Source: Anthostomella pinea (Eukaryota > Ascomycota > Sordariomycetes > Xylariales > Xylariaceae). From it: a DNA stretch of 64,000 nt. Position numbers and translations under genes: made by a program. The DNA lies in the NCBI GenBank assembly GCA_963556695.1, contig CAUWAG010000016.1, positions 1 through 64,000 of the forward strand, in the 5' to 3' direction. Shown piece after piece: positions 10,594-23,100 of the stretch. The first letter of the stretch is position 1, and the number at the start of each line of letters is the position of its first letter. The notes below the pieces were generated by a model. The model worked only from the letters and a program-made list of their open reading frames with translations, was not told the origin of the DNA and did not search any database.

Positions 10594-11256
10594 GTGCTCG
10601 ATTTTGATTTTGTTGTCCAGACGATTCCTTGTCCACAGGGGGTTAAGATGTTGAGCAACACCACAATGGGTAAAAACAAGCTAAAGAACATCAAATTCCA
10701 TGGCATCAAACTCCGCGAAACCACCGCCATCCTGGACGAAGTCTGGGCCAGTCGCGATGGTACCACCCATGTACAGGACCCGGACGTCCAGGACATGAGA
10801 GACAGGCTATCGCGGATGAACGGCGAGAAGGGGGGAGAAATGAGGGAGGGGCTTGATGAAGCGCAGAAGAAGGGCACCCGCCATAGTGTCAATCGTCCAG
10901 CGGATGAGGACCTCGAGGGGATCGAGACATACATAGCGACGAACGACGAAGACGAGAATGAGGGAGGCAAGGTTGTAGAGAAGGTGGTCCCATTGGGAGC
11001 AGATGAGTCCAGCTGGCGGAAATACAAGCATCGCCAGTTCATCGGTCGCTGGGGCTTACTCGAAAAGTCGGATGGAAAGAAGGACGAAGAATGGTGGATA
11101 CCAGACCCGAGGTCCTCCAGCCGGACGATCCCGCGTATCTGTGTGAGATGTGCCGGCATATCGACTTTAATCGACTGCTCACGGAGCGCGGATTACCGGG
11201 CAATCAATTGCCTGGCCAGACCAAGATCGAAGTCCACGACATTGAATGGGTTCTGA
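10594..11256 (+). CDS. Charged open frame upstream of the HET locus (uncertain)
   Basis: A 220-residue frame (perhaps starting at Met25, 10666) rich in Lys/Glu/Asp, without a recognised domain. Its last 50 residues overlap the start of the HET frame in another register and look non-coding. It may be a small gene, a former N-terminal extension of the HET protein separated by a frameshift near 11095, or chance. Confidence 0.25.
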   Translation: MLDFDFVVQTIPCPQGVKMLSNTTMGKNKLKNIKFHGIKLRETTAILDEVWASRDGTTHVQDPDVQDMRDRLSRMNGEKGGEMREGLDEAQKKGTRHSVNRPADEDLEGIETYIATNDEDENEGGKVVEKVVPLGADESSWRKYKHRQFIGRWGLLEKSDGKKDEEWWIPDPRSSSRTIPRICVRCAGISTLIDCSRSADYRAINCLARPRSKSTTLNGF

Positions 11257-13947
11257 GACACGAGCAGTGTGCCTTCTGCAGGCTGATCAGGCGCAAAGTC
11301 CAGAGCGACGGGATGTTGGACTGCGAGGAGCCCTCAAAGTACAGGGGCTGCAAAGTGCGCTTGCGTGTCCTCGACGAGGGACCGAAATACGCTCTTCGGC
11401 TAGAGGTTGTCCTCGAGTCTAGACGCGACCAAACGCTGCAAAATCACTTGATCTTACAGAGGATGACCACCGAGAGCGCCGTACCACTCACAGGCCGTGA
11501 GGTGGAGGACGGAACTGCGATGAGCAAATTGAAGGAGTGGCTGCACATATGCGAAACACAGCATCCTCAGTCCAACAGGCCCTCGCTCAGACCTGTGTCT
11601 TATCAGCTTCGCGTCATCGACGTGGAAACATGGTGTGTCGTGGAGGGCCTACCCTCTTCAGTACGCTACCCTTTCGTACGTATGGGGGCAGGTTACGCAA
11701 ACGACGTACACCTCGCAGACGAAAGATCTATTCGAGCAACCGGGGGGCTTACGTCGAGCATCCTCAGGGCTGCAGCGCACTATCAAGGATGCCATTTGAG
11801 GCTACGAATGCTGTGGGTATTCCGTACCTGTGGGTTGACGCCCTCTGTATTCTGCAGGATAACGACGAGGACAAGGAACGCATCATCATGAACATGGGAT
11901 CCATCTACAACAACGCGGCTCTCAACATCGCTGCCACAACGAACAAGTCGCCGGCAGACGGGCTTGTATGTCTTTCAGTGGCGCGGAAATCTGAACAGAT
12001 CGTCGAAACGGTCCAAGACTTGAAGCTGGCAGCAACATTCCACGATCCGCGGGAAAAGCTGAGCGACATAGGACAAGCCGTGTGGAGCTCCCGGGGGTGG
12101 ACCTACCAGGAGCAATACCTACCAAGCCGGACCGTCTACTTCACAGACACCGAGATCTGCTTCACCTGCCCTCATTCCATATTCTTCGAGACACCAACCC
12201 AGCTATCGAGGCCGATTACAGGTCCCTTCCCATCCCGGAAAGAACCAGATTCTCTACTCGGTCGATGAATCTGGAGATGGAGGTCTGGTCCAACCCGACA
12301 CTGTCCCACTACCGCAACAAGGCATTCCAGACAGAAGACGCCGTCATGGTCTTTCAGAGTGAGGATCCGGACGACCCGGAAAACGCATGCAACGATCCCG
12401 CACCAATATTCAAGTTCCGCCCGATCACCATCACGGGCCCAAGAGGCGCTATCCAGGTGGCCGGCCAGAACATGTGGAACGTCTACAGACAGGCCGTGTA
12501 CGAGTACACGAAGCGGAACCTGACCAATGACTCAGACGCCCTTAACGCGTTCAGGGGTATGGAAGATCTCATCCGGCAGGGCTCCAACACGAAGTTCTGG
12601 TTCGGGCTTCCCGAGTTCGACTTCGACCACGCTCTCCTGTGGTATCCTTGCGAACCACTGCAGAGACGCAAGATCAGTGGCGATAGCCGATTCCCCAGCT
12701 GGAGCTGGGCCGCGTGGAAGGGCCACAGTCACTACAGCGGCAGGGGGTGGTACAACGGGCTATACGCGGGTTCAACCTGCGCCGTGTCTTGGATGCGAAG
12801 CTACAAGCCCGACGAGTTCATCGCGATGCTGCAGAGTCGAGGCGCGCCGGCTGAGTATATGGAACAAGCGAGAGAACAGATGACTGGGGTCGACAAAGTG
12901 ACGGTGACGCTGGACTACTACAAGATCCACCGTTTCGGATCTCTTGCCAGCATACACCGTTCCATCCAGAACCCGGCGACCAGCCCGTCCACACCGGCCG
13001 CCATAACAGACTCTACAACTCCAAACCCAGAGCCCCCGGGGCGATCCGAGGCCGCGATCCGGGGGTACAGCGCCCCGCCCGACGGCTGGCAAGTCCAGCG
13101 CGACACGGCTCGCAATCAGCACTACTACACGCACGCCGCCTACCCGGGCATCCACTTCAGCCGCCCCATCTCCCTCCCCGACGAGCCCATCCCCGAGCGC
13201 CCCGACGCAAACGGCACCCTCCTCTTCCGCGCCCACACCGTCCCCGTACGCTTCTGCGACATGCAGACCACGCCCCCGGTCCAGGTCCCGTACCAGGACG
13301 CTTTCCTGCAAGTCGGACTCAACGACGAGAGTCGGTCCGCCGATGCGCGGCCGTCGTGGCGGCGCATTCTGTATCATCAGGGGTACCGCGCTGGGTGCTT
13401 GACGCTGCATGGGCCGCTTGAGGAGCTGGATTGGGATGACGCTACATCACCTTTACCTTCATCATCAACACCATCATCACTACCAGCATCGGCATCGCGT
13501 TACTACCTCGCCGCCATATCCCGCGACACCCGCCCCCGCACCGCGCCCCCCACCGCCGGCTGGGCGAAACACTGGTCCGTCGACCCCGTGTGCATCCAAT
13601 ATAATATCCACGGCGATGAATGGGGTGGCGGTGACGACAACAGCTCCAGCACCAAAACAAGAGATAAAATCCCGCCCCCGGGTGACGTCGAGGCAGACGT
13701 CAAGGGCGTCGAGAACGACTCCCGCGGCGACGCGCTGTGGGAGGAAGACCGGTTTCCGACTGATGGCTTGCCGTATGAGGTTTATAATGTTTTGTTGTTG
13801 CGGTTTGTTGGGGAAAAGGGGGGTGAGGGGGGTCATGAGGATTATGGGGGATATGGAGGCGCGGTGGAGAGGGTTGGGGTCGGGAAGGTGCATTGGGGGG
13901 CTTTTCATCATGCGAGGCCTGAGAGGAGGGTCGTTGAGTTGAGGTGA
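11091..13947 (+). pseudogene. HET (heterokaryon incompatibility) domain protein, frameshifted
   Basis: The HET blocks are all present but in three registers. 11091-11670 gives 'YLCEMCRHIDFNRLL', 'CAFCRLI' and 'RVIDVETWCVVEG'. About 11671-11795 gives 'LSYVWGQVTQTTYTSQTKDL'. About 11796-12190 gives 'PYLWVDALCILQDNDED', 'YNNAALNIAAT' and 'GWTYQEQYLPSRTVYF'. From about 12190 to the stop at 13947 one long frame gives the variable C-terminal part with 'FPSWSWAAW'. Shifts occur near 11670 (an extra C, or 5 bases lost), 11795 (an extra T in GCCATTTGAGG) and 12186-12192. None coincides with a plausible intron. HET proteins trigger cell death on fusion of genetically unlike hyphae, and decay of individual HET genes is common. 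Confidence 0.75.
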
Positions 13948-14810
13948 GAGGAGATAATGGTGTGAGTGTGGGTGTGGGTATGGGAAAGGGGTGAATGATA
14001 GATCTGCTCGACTGGAATCATTGGTACATACCCGCTTCGCGATCGCAGCGACGGGAACACCAGATAACTAGTCCACCTGTGACTTCGTGACACCAAGCAA
14101 ACCTGCCATAATGGCTATCATTATGATGAGAGATGACTGACCACAGATGCCAATCGCCCTGCAATGTGTATCGGTTCGTCCTCCGTAATATGATGATACA
14201 AGTGGTCTGCTGCCCGGGCGGCAGATATGAAGACAGCCACCAAAGAAAGCTTTGGGTCTCAAACGAAGAGGCTCGTCGGGAAGAACTGCGCACATTTGTC
14301 TTGAGATGACATGCGCGCGACGCGTTATCGGTCATCCTTTCGTCCGCGCGCGCGCGTTAGAAGATTCAAGGATGAATCAATGCCGGTGGTAGGTGTGGTA
14401 ACTTGCTAAGGTTTGACGCAGAGGTGTTAATGAGTCTAGGTTCAGCCACAGAGGAAAATCCAACGCAGTTCTGAACCTTGCGATTCACTATTCGGTACTG
14501 TCAGATATTATAACAGTGGCGTATTTAGCCTTGTTATGATCAGTACTGTGTTGTTATCCTGTAGGATCACATGTAATTGTCAGAGGTACCTTTCTACCTA
14601 TTTGAGTGGGATGGTACCCCTTCTCCCCTTCCAATACAGACCATTCCTAAATCTCACAGGTACCTACCTAGTTATCAAGACCTGCTCTGCACTCGGATAT
14701 CAACGGTCTCTTCACATTTCATGCCAAAGCAGGTCGAACCTCCAACATAACTTTCACAGCCCCTGGCATCTCATATCCATCTGGGGACCTCCACTGAGCG
14801 ACTCTTTGCA
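13948..14810. other. Intergenic, no gene seen
   Basis: Contains a GT-rich stretch near 13960 and a CG run near 14348-14357. No gene is supported. Confidence 0.5.
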
Positions 14811-15592
14811 ATGTCAATGGCTGGATCGGCGTTCCCTAGAATTTCCATCAGCCTCGAGGCCTCCGCTAACCGCGGCGAGGCTCCTTCATGGGGCTTGGAC
14901 GTCTACCGAGCCACATACGGGGACCAGAATCTATGGTATAGGTATATAGAATACGTCCGAAACGCAGTCGCTCACACACTCCGACCACGCTCTTCCGGAG
15001 CAGAAGAGGTCGCAGCAAGCGCGTTGCTACACTCCACGTTTAGGCTTGTTACTATGGAAGACGTAGGCTGGGATGGTTTCACAACGGGTCAGCTTCGCGA
15101 GGTGTTTGGGCAACGGTCTAGGGCTGCTATCGAAGATGTCGACCAGAACCGACACCGGCCCAAGTATAACTACTTCATGTACGTCGACAAAGACGTATTG
15201 GATAGATTTGAGCGAGCGTTCCCAGCGGGCCAAGATATCGTCCCGAACTATGTCGACGATGACGTGGTCATCATTGTCGTGGAAGCTCTTGAGACCAGAT
15301 GGAGCGGATTACCTCCAGACGGGGCCATGTTAGAAGAAGAGGAGTGGTCCAATCATGAGGATGATGACAAAGAGTGGCAATATAGCAGAGCCCCCTTCAA
15401 TTCCTATATTATATACCTTCTGTCTCGACGGAGGCCGCATTTGGTATGAGTTCTTTGGTACGTAGGCTCCTATGCCGCAATTCACTTCCACCTCCACTCG
15501 CCAATCCCCTAGAACACCTTGGAGATACGTTGAGCGATCGCTAACAACCCATTCTCGCAGTCCGGCCGCCGGGTATCTTCCCTGATTATTGA
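14811..15592 (+). pseudogene. Fungal protein of unknown function, probable frameshift
   Basis: The frame from Met 14811 opens with 'WGLDVYRATYGDQNLWYRYI', typical of a large unnamed ascomycete family, and runs to about 15400. From about 15400 the sensible continuation ('YTFCLDGGRIWYEFF') is one base out of register. It is followed by a good 103-nt intron (15458..15560, GTACGT...CGCAG with GCTAAC branch point) and a last exon ending 'RPPGIFPDY' at 15592. Read without the shift, the frame stops at 15449 with a different tail. A one-base lesion near 15400-15415 is the simplest explanation. Function unknown. Confidence 0.5.
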
Positions 15593-17873
15593 GCTACCTC
15601 CTCAGTCCTTGCTGTTCACAAGCTTCATCATCGAGATCCACGATCGAATCGTTCGGTGCCAGTCTGATGGATAGCTGTCCCGCACGGTTCCGGGCTGGGT
15701 CACATGGTCGTCACTTCCCACGTGGAGGTTGTTAGGCGTTTGGGTGTCCAGACGCAGTCAATCTGCCTTCAGTTCGAAGCTTGGATAGGTAGTCACTTGC
15801 GCGCCGGACGATGCCGGCCGAAGGCAATCCGTACAGCGAGTGGGCCCGCCGGTTACGGCACGGTCACCGGCACGGGCACTGCCTGCCGGTCACCCTTGCG
15901 TCCGGAAATATGCCGCAGCTGGCATGTCTTCATCCTGCCATCCTGTACATCAATTCGAAGCGGGAATCGCTGTGGCCACGGTGGCATGTACGCCTATGTG
16001 GACGCGGGCAAGTTCGGCGCTGGGGTGGGTCCCGAACAGGCGGCGAGACGACCGTGCAATACTTCACTGGCACGGGTTCGACGAGCGATGGATGGGCTGT
16101 CGCGAACAGGAATCTTGACCAGCTGAGTGCTGCTGGGGCCGAGGAGATTCCTGAGTCGGAGGCTGTAGTTGTGGTTGCTTCTGGGTCGTCGTACGCTTTA
16201 CAAGCTCCAACACTGTGTTTGGGTTGTGATCCGGGCTGGAGAGATAAGTCGCCAGCTTGGGTGGAATAGTGATAATGGTGCGATCTGAAGGATCGCGACC
16301 AACAGCTGAGTCGTGCTGCGTAAAGGTATGTGGATAATAGAGATAGAAAAGTGCCTTGGTCCCAACGTACGAATCCTACAGTCGCCATTTTGTGGGGAGG
16401 CGATCCATCATGTCCATTCCATTCCCGCAACATGGCTTCCAAAATAGCCCAGGTCTGGAGGATGCAGCTATGCCGGCATTGAAGTCGGGCAGTTCCCATG
16501 CTTCCGCAACTACCGCAGGCCGGCGATCCACGGATCCTTCCCGCAGCTCGGCGTCAGGATCACATTTAGTGGAACTTTTCTGGATTTAGGGCTGCTATGC
16601 CGTGTCGGGCCGATGCATATACAAATCCACAAACAAGTGCCTCGGCTCATGAGCGTGGGCGTCAAAGTGCTCCGGGCATGGCAGGGAAAGGGGGAATCCC
16701 ATCCAGAACAGAAGCGGGTGAATGTGTTTCTCAACCAACGGAAAGATAAAGAACGCCAGGAATAGGTTGTGTTGTTGATCGCTTTGGCTTCTCGCGAACA
16801 GTCGATTATAAGTGCTGATTATTAATTCTAAACGCAGAGAGTAATAATTGCTGCAACGCCGCATCCTTGTGGAGGGTCTGGAGGGTGTATAATAGGATTG
16901 ACTAGTACGTGGAGCATAAGGGAAGCTGAACTTCATCCATGGCATCCCGGCCTTCCTTCACTGCGGCCTGGGTCCCAAGTCAGGAACTGCATGACTGCCG
17001 CGTGCCGGTGGAGTACAACCTTTATACCCAGTAGAAGAGGATCAACGTTTGTATCGCCGCCGACGAATGCACCGTGCTCTCCACGAAACCAGTAAAGGTA
17101 GCAACCAGCCAGGATGGCCAATCGATGGTCGGCGACGTCTCTGCAGCCATCGCTTTCACCAACAGCTCAGCGCTCACTCACATTGAGCGAAGCAGCAGAT
17201 ATGATAATATTTTACTTTATTCTTAACTACGCTAGTCAAGGCATCCTTTACAGCTTTCTATACCAACCTCTGCTGTGCTGCAAGCCAGCTCGAGGTGCCA
17301 TCATCTTATATCAGCATTCCGCTGATGACATCCACAACACTCGTTCTTCGCGAATACCGTCTCTCGTGAAGCATATGGACCCATTGACCACCGCTCAAAC
17401 TTGCGTTCATCTTGCCTCAACAAGTAACCTAAACCACCAACAGGAGATAGTCGAGCGACAATGGAGATAAAAGGCGTGTGAAGAGGCTACAACCACATGA
17501 AATGAAACACCAATTTTACCGTGACGCCAGGTCCACCCAGCCCAGCCAACTCCTAGAAAGAAGTATGCGACAAATGAAATGAAACAAGTAGAAGACACAG
17601 ATCCTCTCCTATCCGTGTGCCATTCTTACTATATCCAACCAATTCCTCAAAAACGTCAGTCCAGCGATGATGCACAGCAGATGCTTCGTTCATTTTTCGC
17701 TCGCTTATATGTATGCTGTGCAGGCGAGTAGCAGGCTAACATGCTTGATGTGCTTTCGTTGGATTGATGGGATAAAATCATCAAAGATCAACGCATACGA
17801 TCGCTTTTAGATCGCGGGGTGCTCGTAGGCCGCTAATAGACAGATCGACGCGATGAAGTCGGACGGGCCGGCG
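15593..17873. other. Intergenic, no supported gene
   Basis: Several open frames of 60-190 codons lie on both strands at 15700-17100, overlapping one another without recognisable domains or splice continuity. None is called. Confidence 0.45.
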
Positions 17874-20145
17874 TTATCCAAGGCCACTGAAGTCCATGTC
17901 CGGTTGCATCTGATTAAGACCCAGAGAGTTCATCGTGACGTTCTCCGAGTTCGCCCGCTGTAATGCGTGGAAGTCTCCGACAGTTCTCGGTATTTGGGGT
18001 TGGTGATGCTGCTGCTGCTGCTGCTGCTGCTGTTGTAGAGATTGATGCATGATGAAGCTATTCGCGCGCTGTGGTGGTTGTCGATGAAGCATATTATTCA
18101 TAATGCTCTGGTTCATGTGATTGTAAGGTTGATCTCGCGGCAAGTCTTGCTGCTGGCTCAGGCTCGCAATGTTAGGCGCTTGATGCAATCCATGACCGAG
18201 ATTGTTGTGTAAGTCGGGCTGCATCTGACTGCCCATGCTGTGGTTCTGATGCATGCCCTGGGGTGCTAACCCATGTAGATGGTGCTGATGTTGGTGTTGA
18301 TGTTGGGGTTGCTGCTGCTGAGGAATCTGTCCCTGCTGGCTGAGGGAGGACTGTGAGGCCTGAGCTATTGGGCTCATGACCATATCCGGTATGGAGTTAT
18401 AGTCAGGGCAGTGAGGGTATTCTCCGCCGGGAGACATGATGGCTGGCGAGCTAACCATCGGAAATGGAGACTTCATGTCAGTCTGTGGTCCCCCATTCGA
18501 GCTCGTTGGTTCCGCTGCTGGGATGTCCTGGAGGTGCGAAATACCACTAGGCGTGTATGGCTCGGTTTTGAAGTTGGTGATCATTGGCGGCTGACCCATT
18601 CCGGCGTTGCCAAACCCATCAAATATGTCGATATTTGGCATGCACGCATTCTCCGGAGCCCGCAATAGCATGGGATTGGCGAGGCGTGGCAGGATGTCGT
18701 GGACCTTGTTCAGCAATAAGGGTAGGAAGTGATGGTCGCCGCTGCGAAGAATCGACAAAAGCTGGACCAGCGAGGTGAGATGTTCCCGAGGACCCATCGT
18801 AAAAGGATCGCCTGATGACGGCTGCACAGCGAGTACGTTGGCAAGTGCAGATGAGGTTTCTAGCAACTTGGCGACAAGCGGCACACCGAGTGTCTCCAAG
18901 CTCTGGGTTTGGAACTGAGACGTCACTGAGTTGATGTCCCGCGACATATCCACCTGGTAGTGAAGCTGGTCCTGGTTGTTCTGCGGCATGCAGCCATGCT
19001 GCATACTTATTTGCCAGGTGATCGCCTTCAGCCATTGCTGGACCGTTCGTACATCTGCCTCCTGTCCATTCATGTAGGCCGGGATGAGATCCGAAAACTG
19101 CTTCTGCAGAGCGCCCAGGTAGGACGGCGAGCACTCGCCACGCGTCTTGTTCCATAAAGCGATGAATGTGTCGTCGAAAGGTCGGAATAGGTTGACCAGA
19201 AGAAGGTAGCCATTCAGTTGATGGGCCAGGGGGTCCGTCGGATCATCAGTCATGGTCGGGAGGCTGATGGAAGCCGGCAGAGTCAAAGGACGGCCACGCG
19301 ACAAGGCATACGCCCTTCAAGAAGTCAGCATTATAAGTTACCAGTTGGCGTAAGGCCACAAACCTTTCCGTTACAAACAACAGCCAATAGAGGCGTCGAC
19401 GTCGGGATGATTCTATACTGTCATACTGCAAATATGTTTCCTCCTTCGTCATCCCAATCATGAGGGCTAATGTCGTGGCTTCACGCAGGTGGAACCAAGC
19501 CTTGTCGTGCATATCGAGAGCGTAGTATGAGCAGAAAAGGAAGTAACTGGTGCAGAGAGTGTTCAGACTCGGTGTCTCGAGGTAGTCGAATCCCTTTCGT
19601 ACTCGGACCGTCTCCTCCATCAGCAATGTCCCGGAAACGATGTGAGCCCCTGGCATATGTTCCAGCAGCGGATCGGCGCCGGGCAGGCTCATGCCAGGCT
19701 GGAACATCATGTAGGCGCATAGCGAAGTCAAGAGACAATACGTGTCGAGGTTCTGGTCCAGGAACATGGCCTGTTGCTCGAGTCGCTGGCGGTTGAGGAT
19801 GGGCATGATCGGGTACATATTGGCGAAGAAGAACTCGGTGCAGTCCTTGGCCATCTCGCTAGCCAGGAGTCCGGGAGTCGGCGACAACGAGATCGGGCTG
19901 CATGGAGGACTGTTGATGCCGTTCAATCGGCTCTGGACCTTTGCTGAAAGGCTTGTCTGTCGTTGAGTCTCGCGCAACTCGCTGATGACCTTGGCCCTCG
20001 ACCCCTTCGGACCTTTCTTCTGTGGGATCGCATTGTACGTGCAGCCTAATTGAGCCGAGGCGCAGTTACGACACGGGTTAATGCCATCGCACTTGACCTT
20101 GCGACGGTGACAGGCGTCGCAGGCCCTCTTAACGGCGGTAGACAT
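17874..20145 (-). CDS. Zn(II)2Cys6 transcription factor (AmyR/COL-26-like group)
   Basis: Exons complement(17874..19314, 19364..20145), 740 residues; one 49-nt intron (GTTTGT...TGAAG, CTGAC branch point). The start at 20145 places the binuclear cluster at residues 9-35 ('CDACHRRKVKC...C..C......C'), followed by 'QKKGPKGSRAKVISELRET'. The fungal middle homology region spans about residues 85-430 ('LNTLCTSYFLFCSYYALD', 'RRRRLYWLLFVTER'). The last 250 residues are rich in Gln, His, Met and Pro with a run of nine Gln (DNA near 18010), a likely activation region. The cluster plus 'KKGPKGSRAK' linker resembles the regulators of starch, maltose or glucose use annotated as AmyR, BglR/COL-26 or SUC1-like. 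The subgroup is inference. A frame extends upstream to 20376 but family starts favour 20145. Confidence 0.85.
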
Positions 20146-23100
20146 GTTGTTGTTGACGATGGTCGTGTATTTGCTCTCTCCCACTTCTCCCGCCACCCGT
20201 ACCAGAGGTCCTGATACAAAATGACGCGGTGTCTGGTGCGAGAGAGAAGCAACGCCCTTCTTGGATGAGCCACCCAACTCTCCCAACTCTCTCGAGTCGA
20301 CGTTCGCTTGAGTGTGCAGAGTCTCGCTCTGGAGTGACGACGGAGGTTTTGGGGAGTGTGCCTGGAGTTGAGGCAATTGGCCAAGCGTTCTCTAATCGGC
20401 CCGTCGCTGAGAGAAAGGCGGAGGAATGTCGTTCATTGGAAACGCGGGGATTCGACGTCCGGGGGAATGGACAACCAGCGTCGTATGGTGGCTTGGAAGT
20501 TGGAACTCTCACGAAAAGGAGACGATGCGGCGTCTGTCGTAAACGAGTGTTGTAGGTGGTGTATACTATTCCAAAGCAAGGGCTTGGCAGACTTGAAGAA
20601 CTCGGCGATCGATGTGGGAAGTGGGAACAACAGAGGGAGTGGAAGAGATGGAGGCGCGAGGAGGCAGGCGAGCAGGGGAGGATAGAAAAGATGGGGATGG
20701 AGGAAAGGAGGGCCCGTGAACGTGAGGTGTGAGAGATGGAATCCGATTCCGACGGGAGGATGGCGAGGTGGCAGCGGTGGCAGTGGTCGGCTGAGATTTG
20801 GCTGTTGATGCCGGTTCTGGAGCCGGGGGGCGCCACGTTCACTATGACGGTACCTGTTCTGCACGCGACAGCAACGTGGGGAAGAAAGTACCTTTCGAGA
20901 GGTCGGAGGATCGGACGTCTGGTGGATTGTGGTTCAGCTGGAGGCATTCGGGGCACTGGGCTAGCACTGGGGGGATGGCACTGGATCAAGACCCGGGGCC
21001 TCGCTAACGTCACCGCCCACAGTAGCCATTTCCACACACTGGGTGAGCAGTCAAACCACTATCCCGTAGCGGTTAGTGCAGACACAGGCGACAGCGACCC
21101 CCAGCAAATGGCATTGGGATGAATAATGGTAATCTATCTCCTTACATGACTAGCAGGAGTTACCGCTAACAAAACTCGATTTCTACTAGCATCGACGACT
21201 ATGAATAAGGTAAGGTGGTCAACAGCTGAATGATCAAGGACGCTGTGTGTCGTGGCTGTAACAAGATGGTCTTACCTTAGCTGACAGGAGACAGTCTTGG
21301 ACCGCGACTAATAATAATAATAACCAGAAGGTACCATGATATCTCTACTTCAACCGCAAGTGCATAATAAGGCAGCAGATGGTGCGTCCCTCGGCGCTCT
21401 ACATAGGCATCAGAACTGGCCAATCTGGTGAACCATCTACTGCCTTGGTAAGAGGAGGGAAGCAGAGCAGGTCCCCTGATGCCGGCTCGTACACTCTCAT
21501 CTCTGCCAGCTGAGGATGCCGGTGAAGGAATCCTGTAAGCCCAAAGCGTCAGACTCCAGGGTAGGACGCGGGGCAGATGCCGAACTGGTAACTATCACCC
21601 GTTGTCCTACCACGAGGCGGCTTATTAACGTTGGCGAGGAAGTTCAGAACTTCAGACCAGCAACGCCTCCCAGTGCCCCTAATCTCAGGTTTGCTGGTGG
21701 TGAGGCCCCAGGAGATGCGTTCAGCTTGCATGGTGGTAGGCTGAGTAGCCAGTGTATGATTGGTCACACCTCCTGTCAACGTCCTTAAATCACGGATGGT
21801 CTAGGGGATGGGATGGTTCGTGTCAAGAGGCTTGGTCACTGCCTTGACTAACCTAGAGAATGGATGCTTGGGGTTTACGAGCCTGCACGTGTTGGTACCC
21901 GACATCATACGGCTCATATGCATGTACACGCAAGGCACAGTCCAACAGAGAATCCGATCAGATTCAGCCACATATGACGCAGGTTGATGGGAGCCTTTTG
22001 TTGAGTTTACTGATAAGATATGGTCCGGGCTGAGCGATGGCTTGCGTCCTGTTTCGCCTATTTGCGACAAAAAAGCAAGGTATAAGTCCCCTGAAGTCCC
22101 CCAAGATATCGAGATTTGTGTGGGAGACAGATATGGATTAAAGATGAACTCCAGCAGACTGCTCCCACTGTCATTGTGACGCAGAGGAAGAGATCATGTC
22201 ATGTCGTTCAGTCAGCCATCAACCGAGGTTGAGGGCCTCCCGAGGCTGGGTGCTTCCTGTCCGCTGCCTCCCCTCGCGGTGTCACGGCCAACCCGTACAT
22301 AGCAGGATGAGGCAGCTCGCATCACCCGTTCATGATGAGGCACGGAAAGATGCCGCCTCGACGACATGGACCCCAAACCCTCGTCATCGAGAGGCAGTCA
22401 GAATTGCCATAGTGGGTAGGTCCAGGGACAAGACTCAAGAGCGTGGTATCGATAGGATCGATAGACGCAGGATTTAGGACTATGCCGGGTCAGCATCTTG
22501 AATTTGGCCTGCAATCTGCGGGAGGATTGCCCAGTGTGCCAGTGTCGCAAGACGAGAACTTGTTGGTGGCACGTTGCTGGCCAGCCCGTCAACCGAGACG
22601 CTGGTATGGAAGATGGGTACTGCCTCTCAATTGTGTTAAGCAGTTACAGGTATATTTTTATCAACTCGGTAAGCGACTGAAGAAGGACTTGCAGTAAGAA
22701 TGTTCAACCATTGTTCCATGCATTCACGACCTGTAGGGCGAGCGTCCTGCTGGTGGGTGCAGATGATGGCAGGATGGCCATCGATGGACGATGGGAATCC
22801 TGCCCGCACGAACCAAAAATAGGCTTCTGGATACCATGCAAGAGACAGCAGGGTTCATGATCCTCCCGGAAAAGGAAACCAAAGGGGATTGATTGGCCGG
22901 CTCGACGACGACTAGGAAGAAGGCAGGCCAGGGGGGATGTTTCTTCAATCTTGGGGTGTTCCATTGATCCGGGCTTGACCCCAAGAGGCCAAGCGGCGTT
23001 GCAGTTGTAACCGGCTCACGATTCTCCAGCTTCAGATTTGACTCTGTTACCGTGGCTGCGTGGCCCATGACCGATATCGGATTCATTGGATTCGTCTCTT

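Noticed and set aside
15704..16269. Three overlapping plus-strand frames of 92-152 codons
   Set aside because: GC-rich region open in several registers. The peptides match no family I recognise.
20129..21037. 302-codon minus-strand frame upstream of the transcription factor
   Set aside because: Low-complexity Ser/Pro/His-rich translation of a CT-rich leader. It overlaps the true start in another register.
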